From assembly GCA_034437315.1 (NCBI GenBank), contig DAOTUC010000069.1, positions 1 through 8,491 on the forward strand: a stretch of 8,491 bases of DNA. The letters are read 5' to 3'. Numbering within the stretch: the stretch's first letter is position 1; each line of letters begins with the position of its first letter. Below, in pieces: positions 1 through 5,796 of the stretch. This DNA comes from DSAR01 sp034437315 (lineage in GTDB: Bacteria; Chloroflexota; Anaerolineae; B4-G1). The notes under the pieces were generated by a model. It was not told the origin of the DNA, made no database searches, and was given only the letters and a program-made list of their open reading frames with translations. The position numbers and the translations under genes were made by a program.

Positions 1-17
1 CCCGCCAATTCTTTCGA

Positions 18-755
18 CTAGAAAAATCTTACCAAATCTTGTGTGCGGATTTTGCCCATATTCTCGACCAATTTCTTGGCGGGAAACGGTCTACCATGAG
101 CTGGATAGAAAATTCTCCCGCCTGCATCCAGCATTTTTTGCCAACTCCGATAGGCGGTTGGCATGTCCGTCATGAACACCGGGCAGTATTTGATGCCGGC
201 AAACAAGGGAAAACTTGCCGCCGCATCACCACAGAAGACTTCCCCTGTATCCAAGACCACCGCCAGATGATCAATGCAATGTCCGGGGGTGTATAATAGC
301 TTACCGGAAACACCAAACTGCCGTAGAATGACATCATTATCTCCAGAAATCAAGATGTCACCCGTGCGTAGCGCGAAAGGCGGGAACGTCAAAGTCCATT
401 GGGGGTCCAAGCGCATCTTGATAGTTGCTAGGCGCTTGACCCATGCATTGACATACCCTCCACCCCGGGTCTTGTCGTTTTTCCCGGTCAACAAGAGCGG
501 TTGAGCTTGCTCATGCGCAATGATGGTCAACGAGCTATCCCGCGTCAGATCATTCAGGAATCCCGCATGATCATCATGATGGTGCGTCAAGACCAACACC
601 CTGATTTCATCAGGCGTAATCCCCAGTTTTCTCAGCGCCTTTTGATATGTAGAGTAATCTCTATCATAGCCTGTATCAATCTGGAGATACCCGTCCGAGG
701 AGCGTAGTAGGTAAGTAGAGGACATATTTAGAGATATTTTGAGCAGATTTGTCAT
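18..755 (-). CDS. MBL-fold metallo-hydrolase
   Basis: A 245-residue metallo-beta-lactamase-fold hydrolase, probably cytoplasmic because no signal peptide or membrane segment is seen. The metal site is complete: THHHDDH at residues 57-63 gives H58, H60, D62 and H63; TPGH gives H159; CGD gives D177; PAHG gives H220. This is the dinuclear-zinc set of glyoxalase II-like hydrolases. The family hydrolyses thioesters, lactones, phosphodiesters and other bonds, and nothing here fixes the substrate. The N-terminal stretch (SLNMSSTYLL, then LQIDTGYD) matches the usual first two strands of the fold, so ATG at 755 is preferred over the internal ATG at 725. The ribosome site is weak (AAGG about 10 nt upstream). 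It is a single gene with no close partner in the window, and its DNA is less GC-rich than the glycosyltransferase operon. The fold is near certain; the specific role is unknown. Confidence 0.88.
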   Translation of the reverse strand: MTNLLKISLNMSSTYLLRSSDGYLQIDTGYDRDYSTYQKALRKLGITPDEIRVLVLTHHHDDHAGFLNDLTRDSSLTIIAHEQAQPLLLTGKNDKTRGGGYVNAWVKRLATIKMRLDPQWTLTFPPFALRTGDILISGDNDVILRQFGVSGKLLYTPGHCIDHLAVVLDTGEVFCGDAAASFPLFAGIKYCPVFMTDMPTAYRSWQKMLDAGGRIFYPAHGRPFPAKKLVENMGKIRTQDLVRFF

Positions 756-942
756 ATTTCTGTACCTTAGAATTAAATCACGGCCTTGATTATTGTTCTG
801 AGTCCTGCACCTGCTTCAGACATCTACTGCGCGGAGACAGTATTGAAGGAATTCGATGGTGCGAGCTAACGGAGCACAGCGGAGCGTCTGCGCTAACTAT
901 GGATTAGGTTTCCACATAGCAAACTAAAGTCCTAATCCACAC

Positions 943-1045
943 TTTAGATTGCCAAACGTCCAATTTTTCCCCGATTTAGGCGCTTAGATTGTCACTTGGA
1001 AATCTAAACCCCCTACAAAGATGATTTAGATTGCCAAACCGTCCA
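943..1045. repeat. Three TTTAGATT motifs at ~41-bp spacing
   Basis: The gene-free stretch 756-1167 contains TTTAGATTGCCAAACGTCCA at 943-962 and nearly the same sequence, with one extra C, at 1025-1045. A diverged middle copy (CTTAGATTGTCAC) starts at 983. Starts are 40 and 42 bp apart, about four helical turns. Short inverted repeats cluster here: TGGATTAGG (900-908) with CCTAATCCA (931-939), CTAAAGT (924-930) with ACTTTAG (941-947), and TTAGATT (984-990) with AATCTAA (1001-1007). The third copy ends 8 bp before the -35 box of the downstream promoter. The repeats are directly visible. A role as operator or recombinase-binding site is only inference. Nothing recognisable is seen in 756-898. 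Confidence 0.6.
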
Positions 1046-1053
1046 TCTAATTC

Positions 1054-1082
1054 TTGACTTCCAAACCGGGCTGTGCTACAAT
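1054..1082 (+). promoter_or_regulatory. sigma70-type promoter of the integrase remnant
   Basis: TTGACT (1054-1059), a 17-nt spacer, then TACAAT (1077-1082): five of six consensus matches in each box at the optimal spacing. Transcription would begin near 1089, leaving an untranslated leader of about 80 nt before the integrase ATG at 1168. The call rests on sequence match only. Confidence 0.65.
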
Positions 1083-1167
1083 CCAGTAGAACAAAGGTTC
1101 GATACATCGCTCCTTTCACTATTCACTACCGCCTCAAGTATACAAGGACTCCCCTCACGGTGCAAAT

Positions 1168-1528
1168 ATGACCCAACGACCCAAGCCCAAATTGCTCGAC
1201 CAGGCCCGCGCCGCCCTGCGGGAGAAGCAGTACTCCATCCACACCGAGCATTCCTACATAGACTGGACGCGCCGCTTCATCCTCTTCCACGACAAACGCC
1301 ATCCGCGAGAGATGGCCGCCCCGGAGATCGAGGTATTTCTTACCCACTTGGCGGTGGATCGCCGCGTATCTGCCCCGATCTGATAAAAAGGGAAGCGGAG
1401 CGGCTGCTACCCAGCAGCAGGCGCTCTCTGCGCTTCTCTTCCTCTATTGCGAGGCGCTCGATCAAGATCCAGTCCTCAACCGGGGCGGCCTCGCGGTCCG
1501 CAGACCCCTGGACGACGCGCCGATCTAG
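1168..1528 (+). pseudogene. Integron-type tyrosine recombinase, frameshifted and truncated
   Basis: The first 71 residues (KPKLLDQARAALREKQYSI, then SYIDWTRRFILFH, KRHPREM, EVFLTHLAVDRRVSA) are the N-terminal SAM-like DNA-binding domain of the integron-integrase (IntI-like) branch of tyrosine recombinases. The frame stops at TGA 1381-1383. IntI-like sequence resumes in another frame at 1409 (TQQQALSALLFLYCEALDQDP) and runs to TAG at 1526-1528. Removing 34 bp (1374-1407) restores VSATQQQALSALL, so the break is a small insertion. The whole catalytic domain (Arg, His-x-x-Arg and Tyr nucleophile, roughly 200 residues) is absent, because the convergent glycosyltransferase gene begins at the stop codon. 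The remnant cannot recombine DNA. Its near-consensus promoter is still intact. An ATG at 1168 suits the family, although the nearest AAGGA is rather far upstream. Confidence 0.85.
1374..1407. other. 34-bp insertion disrupting the integrase
   Basis: CTGC occurs at 1370-1373 and again at 1404-1407. Deleting one CTGC plus the 30 bp between them rejoins the integrase frame exactly. The insertion brings in TGA at 1381. The right junction also forms a small hairpin (GCTGCT 1403-1408, AGCAGC 1413-1418). The repeated tetramer could be a target-site duplication, the scar of an excised element, or replication slippage. No transposon family is recognisable. Confidence 0.6.
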
Positions 1529-2754
1529 CTTCCCGCCGCCATCAGGATCTCCCACAACTGGCGGGCCGCTGTCGCCCAGGTGAAGCGCGCCGCCCGCGCC
1601 AATCCGCGCTCGACCATCGCCCGGTGTAGCCCATTGTCCGCCAGTGCCCGCCCCAACGCCTCCGCGATCCCGTCCACGTCCAGTGGATCGACCAGCAGCG
1701 CCGCCTCTCCCCCCACCTCCGGCAGCGACGAGGTGTTGGAGCACACCACCGGCGTCCCGCAGGCCATCGCCTCCAGCACTGGGAGTCCGAACCCCTCGTA
1801 GAGCGACACGCTGGCGAAGAGCGCCGCCTGGCGGTAGAGCGCCGGCAGATCAGCGTCGTCGACGAAACCCAGGAGCCGCACGTCGTCGCGCTCTTCCGCC
1901 GCCGCCTCGATCCCCTCGTAGAGCCATCCCTGCCCTCCGGCGATCAAGAGCTGGCAGCCGGCGGGCAGATTTAGCGTGGAAAACGCCTGGATGAGACGGA
2001 CGTAGTTCTTCCGCGGCTGCACCGTGCCCACGCTGAGGATGTAGGGCCGCTCGTCGATTTCGTAACGGGCGCACAACCGTTCCCGCTCCTCCGGCGCCGG
2101 TTCCGGGCAGAAACGGGCGTCCACCCCGCAGTAGAGCACGCGCACCTTGTCCGGGTCCACGCCCAGCAGCGAGACGACGTCGGCCCGCGTGCTGGCCGAA
2201 TCGGCCAATACCACGTCCGCCCGCTCAATCGACCGCGGCGCCACCCGCATCAGGTAATCCCGCAGTGCCGGGACGAAAGCCTCCGGGTGATGGTAGAACG
2301 ACAGATCGTGCACTGTGAGCAGCGTCCGCGTGGACCGGCGCGTGGGCGGTAGCACGAAATCGGGGGAATAGAACACGTCCAGCGGGCCGGTGACCCACTC
2401 GACCGGCAGCGGCAAACGCAAGCGCTGCCACAACCGGGCCATCCAATCGTCGCTCAAGGGCAGCGCGCGCACCTGCACCCGGGCCGCCGCCTCTCTCCCC
2501 AGCCGCTCCAGTTCCCGCTGCCACCCTTGATCCGCCAGTCCCCCGGCCGCGGCGAAGAAGACGAAATCCGCGGACGCGCGTTCGGGGATACGTGGGGGGG
2601 CCAAAGTCAACAGCGCCCGCACCAACTCCCGCGTATACCGCCCGATCCCCGCCCGCTGCCGGGCCGCCGCCGTGTAGTCAATCCCAATCCGCACCCATTC
2701 GCCCATTCGCCCATTCGCCCATTCGCTCACTCGCCCATTCACTGATTCGCTCAT
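1525..2754 (-). CDS. GT4-family glycosyltransferase (GT-B fold)
   Basis: A retaining glycosyltransferase of CAZy family GT4, predicted to move a sugar from an NDP-sugar to a growing glycan at the cytoplasmic face of the membrane. Numbered from ATG 2754 (409 residues), the N-terminal acceptor domain opens with RIGIDYTAAARQRAGIGRY (22-40), including the glycine-rich GIGRY. The donor domain shows VGTVQPRKN (242-250, with R248 and K249) and the GT4 E-x7-E signature in EGFGLPVLEAMACGTPVV (E320 and E328). Length fits the family, and sequences of this kind resemble mannosyl- or rhamnosyltransferases, but donor and acceptor are not determined. The frame is open upstream to 2949, but that extension lies inside the previous gene and is arginine/glycine-rich shadow sequence. 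ATG 2754 overlaps the upstream TGA as ATGA. The first ~20 residues (MSESVNGRVSEWANGRMGEW) are encoded by an octamer repeat, so in-frame GTG 2730 or ATG 2706 are alternative starts. The TAG stop shares the palindrome CTAG with the convergent integrase remnant. Confidence 0.93.
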   Translation of the reverse strand: MSESVNGRVSEWANGRMGEWVRIGIDYTAAARQRAGIGRYTRELVRALLTLAPPRIPERASADFVFFAAAGGLADQGWQRELERLGREAAARVQVRALPLSDDWMARLWQRLRLPLPVEWVTGPLDVFYSPDFVLPPTRRSTRTLLTVHDLSFYHHPEAFVPALRDYLMRVAPRSIERADVVLADSASTRADVVSLLGVDPDKVRVLYCGVDARFCPEPAPEERERLCARYEIDERPYILSVGTVQPRKNYVRLIQAFSTLNLPAGCQLLIAGGQGWLYEGIEAAAEERDDVRLLGFVDDADLPALYRQAALFASVSLYEGFGLPVLEAMACGTPVVCSNTSSLPEVGGEAALLVDPLDVDGIAEALGRALADNGLHRAMVERGLARAARFTWATAARQLWEILMAAGS

Positions 2755-2757
2755 TCG
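2694..2757. repeat. Octamer minisatellite over the operon junction
   Basis: Eight tandem 8-bp units, CCCATTCG on the plus strand (CGAATGGG in the coding direction). Four are perfect (2694-2725), followed by CTCACTCG, CCCATTCA, CTGATTCG and CTCATTCG. The last unit contains the overlapping ATGA that ends the membrane-protein gene and starts the glycosyltransferase. Because 8 is not a multiple of 3, the same phase returns every 24 bp. This places in-frame starts at 2754 (ATG), 2730 (GTG) and 2706 (ATG). Gain or loss of one unit downstream of the start used would shift the frame. Confidence 0.9.
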
Positions 2758-5072
2758 CCGACTCGCACCGTCGTTAACGTCACTTGCCGGGCCTGCATCT
2801 CGCCGCCCTGGGGCGCCGTCGGCAGCGGCGCGATGTCGCCATCCTCGTCGAAAGTGTACACCACGACCTGCACCTGGTAGACGCCGGGCGAGGCGTCGGG
2901 TGCGATCTTCAAGTGATAAGGATCGACCACCGTCTGGCCCGGTTCCCACGTACTCGTCGGCGCCTCGCCTCCCAGCGGCGGACCGTCGTGCTGGGCCGCC
3001 TTGCGCTGGGCGTGGTCGATCAACTGCGCCGAGACGGTGTAACTCGTCTCCATCGCCCGCAAACCCCGCCAGTAGAGCGTCAGCGTCAGACTCTCGCCGG
3101 CCCGCACCGCCCGTCGGTCCAGGTCATATCCCACCAGCGCCATCCGGTCCCCCAGGTTGATGAACGTCGAGTTGGGATGCGGTCCCGGCCGGGACCGCAT
3201 CGCTATTCGCCCGAAATCCACGTGGCTGCCCAGGGACGCGCCGCCCGGCTCGGTCGCCGACAACCGCGCACCCGTCACCCGGTCGTACAACCCCACCGAG
3301 ATCCGGGCCGCGTTGCGGGTCGCACTAGGGGCGTAGGCCGTCTCCGGTACGCGGAGCACGTACCGGTCGCGCCAGCGGAAACCCGGCGTTAACCACCGGG
3401 TCGAGAGCGTCCCCAGCCCCGGGTAGGTATCCCGCTGGGCCACGACCAGATCCAGATCGTCCACCAGGTGCACGAAAACGGTGTAATCCTTATCGGCGGG
3501 CGCCACCGCATCCCAGTAGAGCGTCACCGCCACCGTCCCGCCGGGTTGTACAACTTTCTGTTCAAGCCCATAGCCCAGCAGCCGCATCACAGGCGTTTCC
3601 GCGTCCGGCAGGCCGAAATCGACCGTCAGTTGATGGGGAATGGCCTCGACCTGCGCCTCGGTCAACCGCTCAGGACGCGCGTAGGCTGGCCGGATCCACA
3701 GCCAGGGCGCGGCCGCCGTCAACGCCAACAGGAACGCCGCCAGGCCGCCCAACGCCCACTTCTGCCAGCGACGCGGCCACCAGCTCGCCGCCCCCCAGGC
3801 CAGCAGCAGCGACCAGGTCGATATCGCCGAAAAGACCAGCCGCCCCTGCGATGACCACGTATCCCGCGCCCACGAGAGCGCCCAGGGGAGGAAGACGCCC
3901 GCGGCCCAGAGGATGCAAAGGAGGATTGGGAGATTGGATGGTTGGGTGATGGGGTGATTGGTGGGGCGGCGGCGGACCAGGGCGATGAGACGGACGACGG
4001 CCGTGCGGAGGAGGCCCAGGGCGGCGAGGAGGGTCACGAGGTTGAGGACGGTGTAAATCCAGGCCGGCATGGGCGCGTTGAGGCCGCCGAAGTTGCCCCA
4101 ATAGCCAGCCACGAAGCTATGCCGCTCGCGCCACAGTTGGGCCAGGTCGGCCGGCACCGCCCGCGTCCCCAGGATCAGTTTGAATACGTTCAACCCCAGC
4201 GGGTCGCCGTAGAGCGTCCAGTTCCGCAGATACCACCATCCCGCGATCAGCGCCAGGGGCAGCAGCGTTGCCACCCCGCCCAGGATGAAGTGGCGCCACG
4301 AGCGCCGGCGCGCCGCCCGTATCGTCACCACCAGGGCGGTCAGCAACGCCAGCGCCGGCCATCCCAGCTTGGTGAGCGCGGTCAGCCCCAGGACGATCCC
4401 CAGGGCCACGTAATCAAGCATCGCTTTGCCACGTTCCGCGACGAGCGACTCCGCCTTGACCAATCGAACCAGCAGCAACAGCGTCAGGCTGCACAGTGGC
4501 ACCGCCAGGTTATCGTTGTTGACCGAGCCGGAGATGAAGGCGAACATCGGCGTGAAGGCGTGGATGGCCGCCGCCCCCAGGGCCAGGGTGGGGCGATCGG
4601 GGAAGACCTCCCGCCCGATCCGGTAGGTCAGGTAGACCGCCGCCATGCCCATCCCCACCGAGAGAAAGCGAATCAGGTGCACGGCCAACACCGTCCCCCG
4701 CCAGGGTAAGCGCTCCCGCGCCGGGCGGTGGACCACCAGGTTGATGTTGCCGTCGGGCGTGGCGACGCCCCCGTCGGCGTGGGGATTCACGTGGCGCACC
4801 GTCGCCATATCCGACGTGTCGATCCAGCAGGTCAGCGCCGCCGCCAGGGCGTAATACAACGGCGGCTGGCTGCCCTCTTGCCGCCAGGCCGTCTCGACGC
4901 CCGGCTCCTGCACCGGCAACCGCCCGTGATCGGCGACGTACTTGACCATCGGATAATGCCACAACTCGTCCGACGCCTCAAACAGCGGCACTACCACGCT
5001 GTAGACCCCGCTCAGGATGCCGAACAGCGCCACGATCAAAAGCATGACAACCCGCACCCGATTCTCTGTCAA
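2751..5072 (-). CDS. GT-C/DUF2142-like membrane protein with two C-terminal beta-sandwich modules
   Basis: A polytopic membrane protein, probably a GT-C-fold glycosyltransferase using a polyprenyl-phosphate-linked sugar, or a DUF2142-type relative. From TTG 5072 (773 residues) there are about eleven hydrophobic helices between residues 10 and 460. The acidic pair sits in FEASDELWHY (D35 and E36, first outer loop), as expected of GT-C enzymes. Other family-like motifs are EGSQPPLYY (~66-74), GSVNNDNLA (~182-190) and WWYLRNWTLYGDPLG (~279-293). Two similar soluble modules follow (~494-603 and ~643-751), each with LGY/VGY-x-L near its start, then TLYW and ending in a YDR- or YTF-type strand. They are probably extracytoplasmic. 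The frame is open back to TTG 5123, but no ribosome site precedes that codon, whereas AAGGAGG lies 5 nt before TTG 5072; ATG 5045 is a further alternative. It overlaps the GT4 gene by ATGA, so the two are probably co-translated. A low-complexity tract (371-383) and a palindrome-encoded linker (~624-633) look like inserted repeats. Sugar and acceptor are unknown. Confidence 0.85.
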   Translation of the reverse strand: MTENRVRVVMLLIVALFGILSGVYSVVVPLFEASDELWHYPMVKYVADHGRLPVQEPGVETAWRQEGSQPPLYYALAAALTCWIDTSDMATVRHVNPHADGGVATPDGNINLVVHRPARERLPWRGTVLAVHLIRFLSVGMGMAAVYLTYRIGREVFPDRPTLALGAAAIHAFTPMFAFISGSVNNDNLAVPLCSLTLLLLVRLVKAESLVAERGKAMLDYVALGIVLGLTALTKLGWPALALLTALVVTIRAARRRSWRHFILGGVATLLPLALIAGWWYLRNWTLYGDPLGLNVFKLILGTRAVPADLAQLWRERHSFVAGYWGNFGGLNAPMPAWIYTVLNLVTLLAALGLLRTAVVRLIALVRRRPTNHPITQPSNLPILLCILWAAGVFLPWALSWARDTWSSQGRLVFSAISTWSLLLAWGAASWWPRRWQKWALGGLAAFLLALTAAAPWLWIRPAYARPERLTEAQVEAIPHQLTVDFGLPDAETPVMRLLGYGLEQKVVQPGGTVAVTLYWDAVAPADKDYTVFVHLVDDLDLVVAQRDTYPGLGTLSTRWLTPGFRWRDRYVLRVPETAYAPSATRNAARISVGLYDRVTGARLSATEPGGASLGSHVDFGRIAMRSRPGPHPNSTFINLGDRMALVGYDLDRRAVRAGESLTLTLYWRGLRAMETSYTVSAQLIDHAQRKAAQHDGPPLGGEAPTSTWEPGQTVVDPYHLKIAPDASPGVYQVQVVVYTFDEDGDIAPLPTAPQGGEMQARQVTLTTVRVGE
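3176..3201. repeat. Perfect 26-bp palindrome inside the coding region
   Basis: The half-site GATGCGGTCCCGG (3176-3188) is followed immediately by its exact reverse complement (3189-3201), with no spacer. It lies in the coding sequence for the linker between the two beta-sandwich modules and contributes residues reading AMRSRPGPHP. Its GC content and position suggest a mobile or amplified palindrome tolerated in a flexible linker. Whether it is repeated elsewhere in the genome cannot be seen here. Confidence 0.85.
3923..3964. repeat. Low-complexity GATTGGG/GGTGATTGG tract
   Basis: A degenerate short-period tract on the plus strand, built from GATTGG, GATGGTTGG and GTGATGGGGTG variants. In the coding direction it reads as CCAATC/CCCATC words and translates as TNHPITQPSNLPI in the GT-C-like protein, between two hydrophobic helices and just after an arginine cluster. 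It preserves the reading frame. It looks like a relative of the octamer repeat at 2694-2757, placed in a loop where extra residues are tolerated. Confidence 0.65.
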
Positions 5073-5109
5073 AAGCCCCTCCTTCTGCTCCTCCTGATAT
5101 TTAGCGAAA

Positions 5110-5137
5110 CCCCCCTCGGCCAATAAGCTAAGGGGGG
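5110..5137 (-). other. GC hairpin in the leader of the glycan operon
   Basis: CCCCCCT (5110-5116) pairs with AGGGGGG (5131-5137) around a 14-nt loop. In minus-strand transcripts it lies between the predicted promoter and the TTG start at 5072, and is followed by only TTTC. That makes it a poor intrinsic terminator, but it could be a pause or attenuation hairpin. Position favours the leader reading; function is unproven. Confidence 0.4.
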
Positions 5138-5227
5138 CTGTCTATAAACCAATAAGATCAAGGGCGTCTTCTGTTCATCAAAATCACCCGGTTTGCGCGC
5201 CAGTAGAAAGACCAACACTCGCCTGAT

Positions 5228-5255
5228 ATGATACCCAAGTTCATCATTTTGTCAA
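5228..5255 (-). promoter_or_regulatory. sigma70-type promoter of the glycan operon
   Basis: On the minus strand, TTGACA (5255-5250) is followed by a 16-nt spacer and TATCAT (5233-5228): a perfect -35 and a five-of-six -10. The start site would be near 5221, giving a leader of about 150 nt before TTG 5072. TCATAT two bases further on, with an 18-nt spacer, is an alternative -10. Confidence 0.6.
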
Positions 5256-5324
5256 ACGATCTAGCGACACGTTTTCGATTAAGCTCCCCGCCGGCCTCTA
5301 GAGGCGCTCAGAATAGGCCGCCAG

Positions 5325-5353
5325 TTGACAACCCATTCAGCGCGTGCTATACT
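5325..5353 (+). promoter_or_regulatory. Near-perfect sigma70-type promoter reading right
   Basis: TTGACA (5325-5330), a 17-nt spacer, then TATACT (5348-5353): consensus -35 and spacing and a five-of-six -10. Transcription would start near 5360. The first substantial gene downstream is the SPFH gene at 5800, so this would give a leader of about 440 nt, unless it instead makes a small RNA ending at the hairpin near 5716. No convincing short coding sequence is seen in between. Confidence 0.7.
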
Positions 5354-5386
5354 CGTCATCAAGTTTTCGGTATCTTCAAGAACACA

Positions 5387-5550
5387 GAACACGAAAGGCG
5401 CGAAACACGAATGGCGCGAAACGGGGAGTACGAAAGTGATAATAAGGATATGATCAACCCGATGCCCTCCGGCGCTCATTGAGAGATCCGTATTCGCGCC
5501 CTTCGCCTATTTCGTACCTTTCGTGTTCCCATTTCGTGCTTTTCGTGTTC
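5387..5550. repeat. Imperfect inverted repeat of GAACACGAAA words, MITE-like
   Basis: The left arm (5387-5435) and right arm (5510-5550) are inverted copies with small indels. GAACACGAAA (5387-5396) matches TTTCGTGTTC (5541-5550) exactly; CACGAATGG (5406-5414) matches CCATTTCGTG with one extra base; GTACGAAA (5428-5435) matches TTTCGTAC (5510-5517) exactly. The loop is about 74 bp. Each arm is itself repetitive (CGAAA every 7-11 bp). Further out, GGTATCTTC (5369-5377) and GAAGGTACC (5573-5581) nearly match, so the element may span 5369-5581. No transposase is encoded. This fits a non-autonomous intergenic repeat. Confidence 0.65.
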
Positions 5551-5660
5551 TCACAGCGTCCCAAATGATTGAGAAGGTACCAGCAGCCTCCTTTGTTAAC
5601 GAAACATTAAACAGGCATTAGCGCTCAGTTAAACCTCGTTCGTTACACTTAAGCATACTC

Positions 5661-5738
5661 TATCTTCTCAATAAACCGAGGTAATGTAAGGTGGAATGCC
5701 ATTCCGTCTTACTTTTCCCCCAACTTATTGAGAAGATA
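5661..5738 (+). terminator. 78-bp cruciform with terminator-like inner hairpin
   Basis: A perfect 14-bp inverted repeat, TATCTTCTCAATAA (5661-5674) and TTATTGAGAAGATA (5725-5738), encloses a second stem. The inner stem GTAAGGTGGAAT (5686-5697) pairs with ATTCCGTCTTAC (5701-5712) across a GCC loop as 12 pairs, two of them G-U in RNA, and is followed by TTTTCCCCC. This resembles an intrinsic terminator or attenuator 88 nt before the SPFH start, although the U-run is short. It could instead be a DNA-level palindromic repeat. Structure is clear; function is inferred. Confidence 0.5.
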
Positions 5739-5787
5739 CCATACTCTTGTCGCTCAGTCTGTCTGTTCAGTCCACTTAGCTTTCACT

Positions 5788-5796
5788 GGGAGGTGA
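5788..5796 (+). promoter_or_regulatory. Strong ribosome binding site of the SPFH gene
   Basis: GGGAGGTGA with GGAGG six nucleotides before ATG 5800, close to the ideal anti-16S match. It fixes the start of the SPFH gene and implies efficient translation once transcripts pass the upstream hairpin. Confidence 0.85.

Noticed and set aside
871..898. GCTAAC...GCGCTAAC with a GGAGC-rich interior near an integron-type integrase, suggestive of an attC site
   Set aside because: An attC needs RYYYAAC paired with GTTRRRY and an imperfect palindrome. Neither GCTAAC copy fits RYYYAAC in context, and no GTTRRRY partner is found in 756-1167.
943..1045. Regularly spaced repeats as a small CRISPR array
   Set aside because: Only two good copies and one poor copy, about 20-bp spacers that share composition with the repeats, and no cas genes.
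1340..1744. A minus-strand frame reading REAAPVEDWILIERLAIEE, which looks protein-like
   Set aside because: The same DNA reads on the plus strand as integrase sequence (TQQQALSALLFLY) that matches the family, and the rest of the frame is a Gly/Arg-rich shadow of the GT4 gene.
2755..2949. Upstream extension of the GT4 glycosyltransferase frame
   Set aside because: It lies inside the upstream gene in another frame, is low-complexity Arg/Gly/Ala sequence, and the glycosyltransferase fold starts at RIGIDYT; ATGA at 2754-2751 is the natural junction.
2784..3392. A 202-codon plus-strand frame opposite the beta-sandwich modules
   Set aside because: It is a high-GC antisense shadow rich in Arg and His, without domains or a ribosome site.
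3942..4709. A 255-codon plus-strand frame opposite the GT-C gene
   Set aside because: It is antisense to clearly conserved membrane-protein sequence and is Gln/Arg/Pro-rich, typical of a high-GC shadow frame.
5228..5482. An 84-codon open frame over the rightward promoter and inverted repeat
   Set aside because: It runs through the promoter boxes and CGAAA repeats, has no ribosome site and no recognisable fold. The in-frame 24-codon part from ATG 5411 is likewise unsupported.
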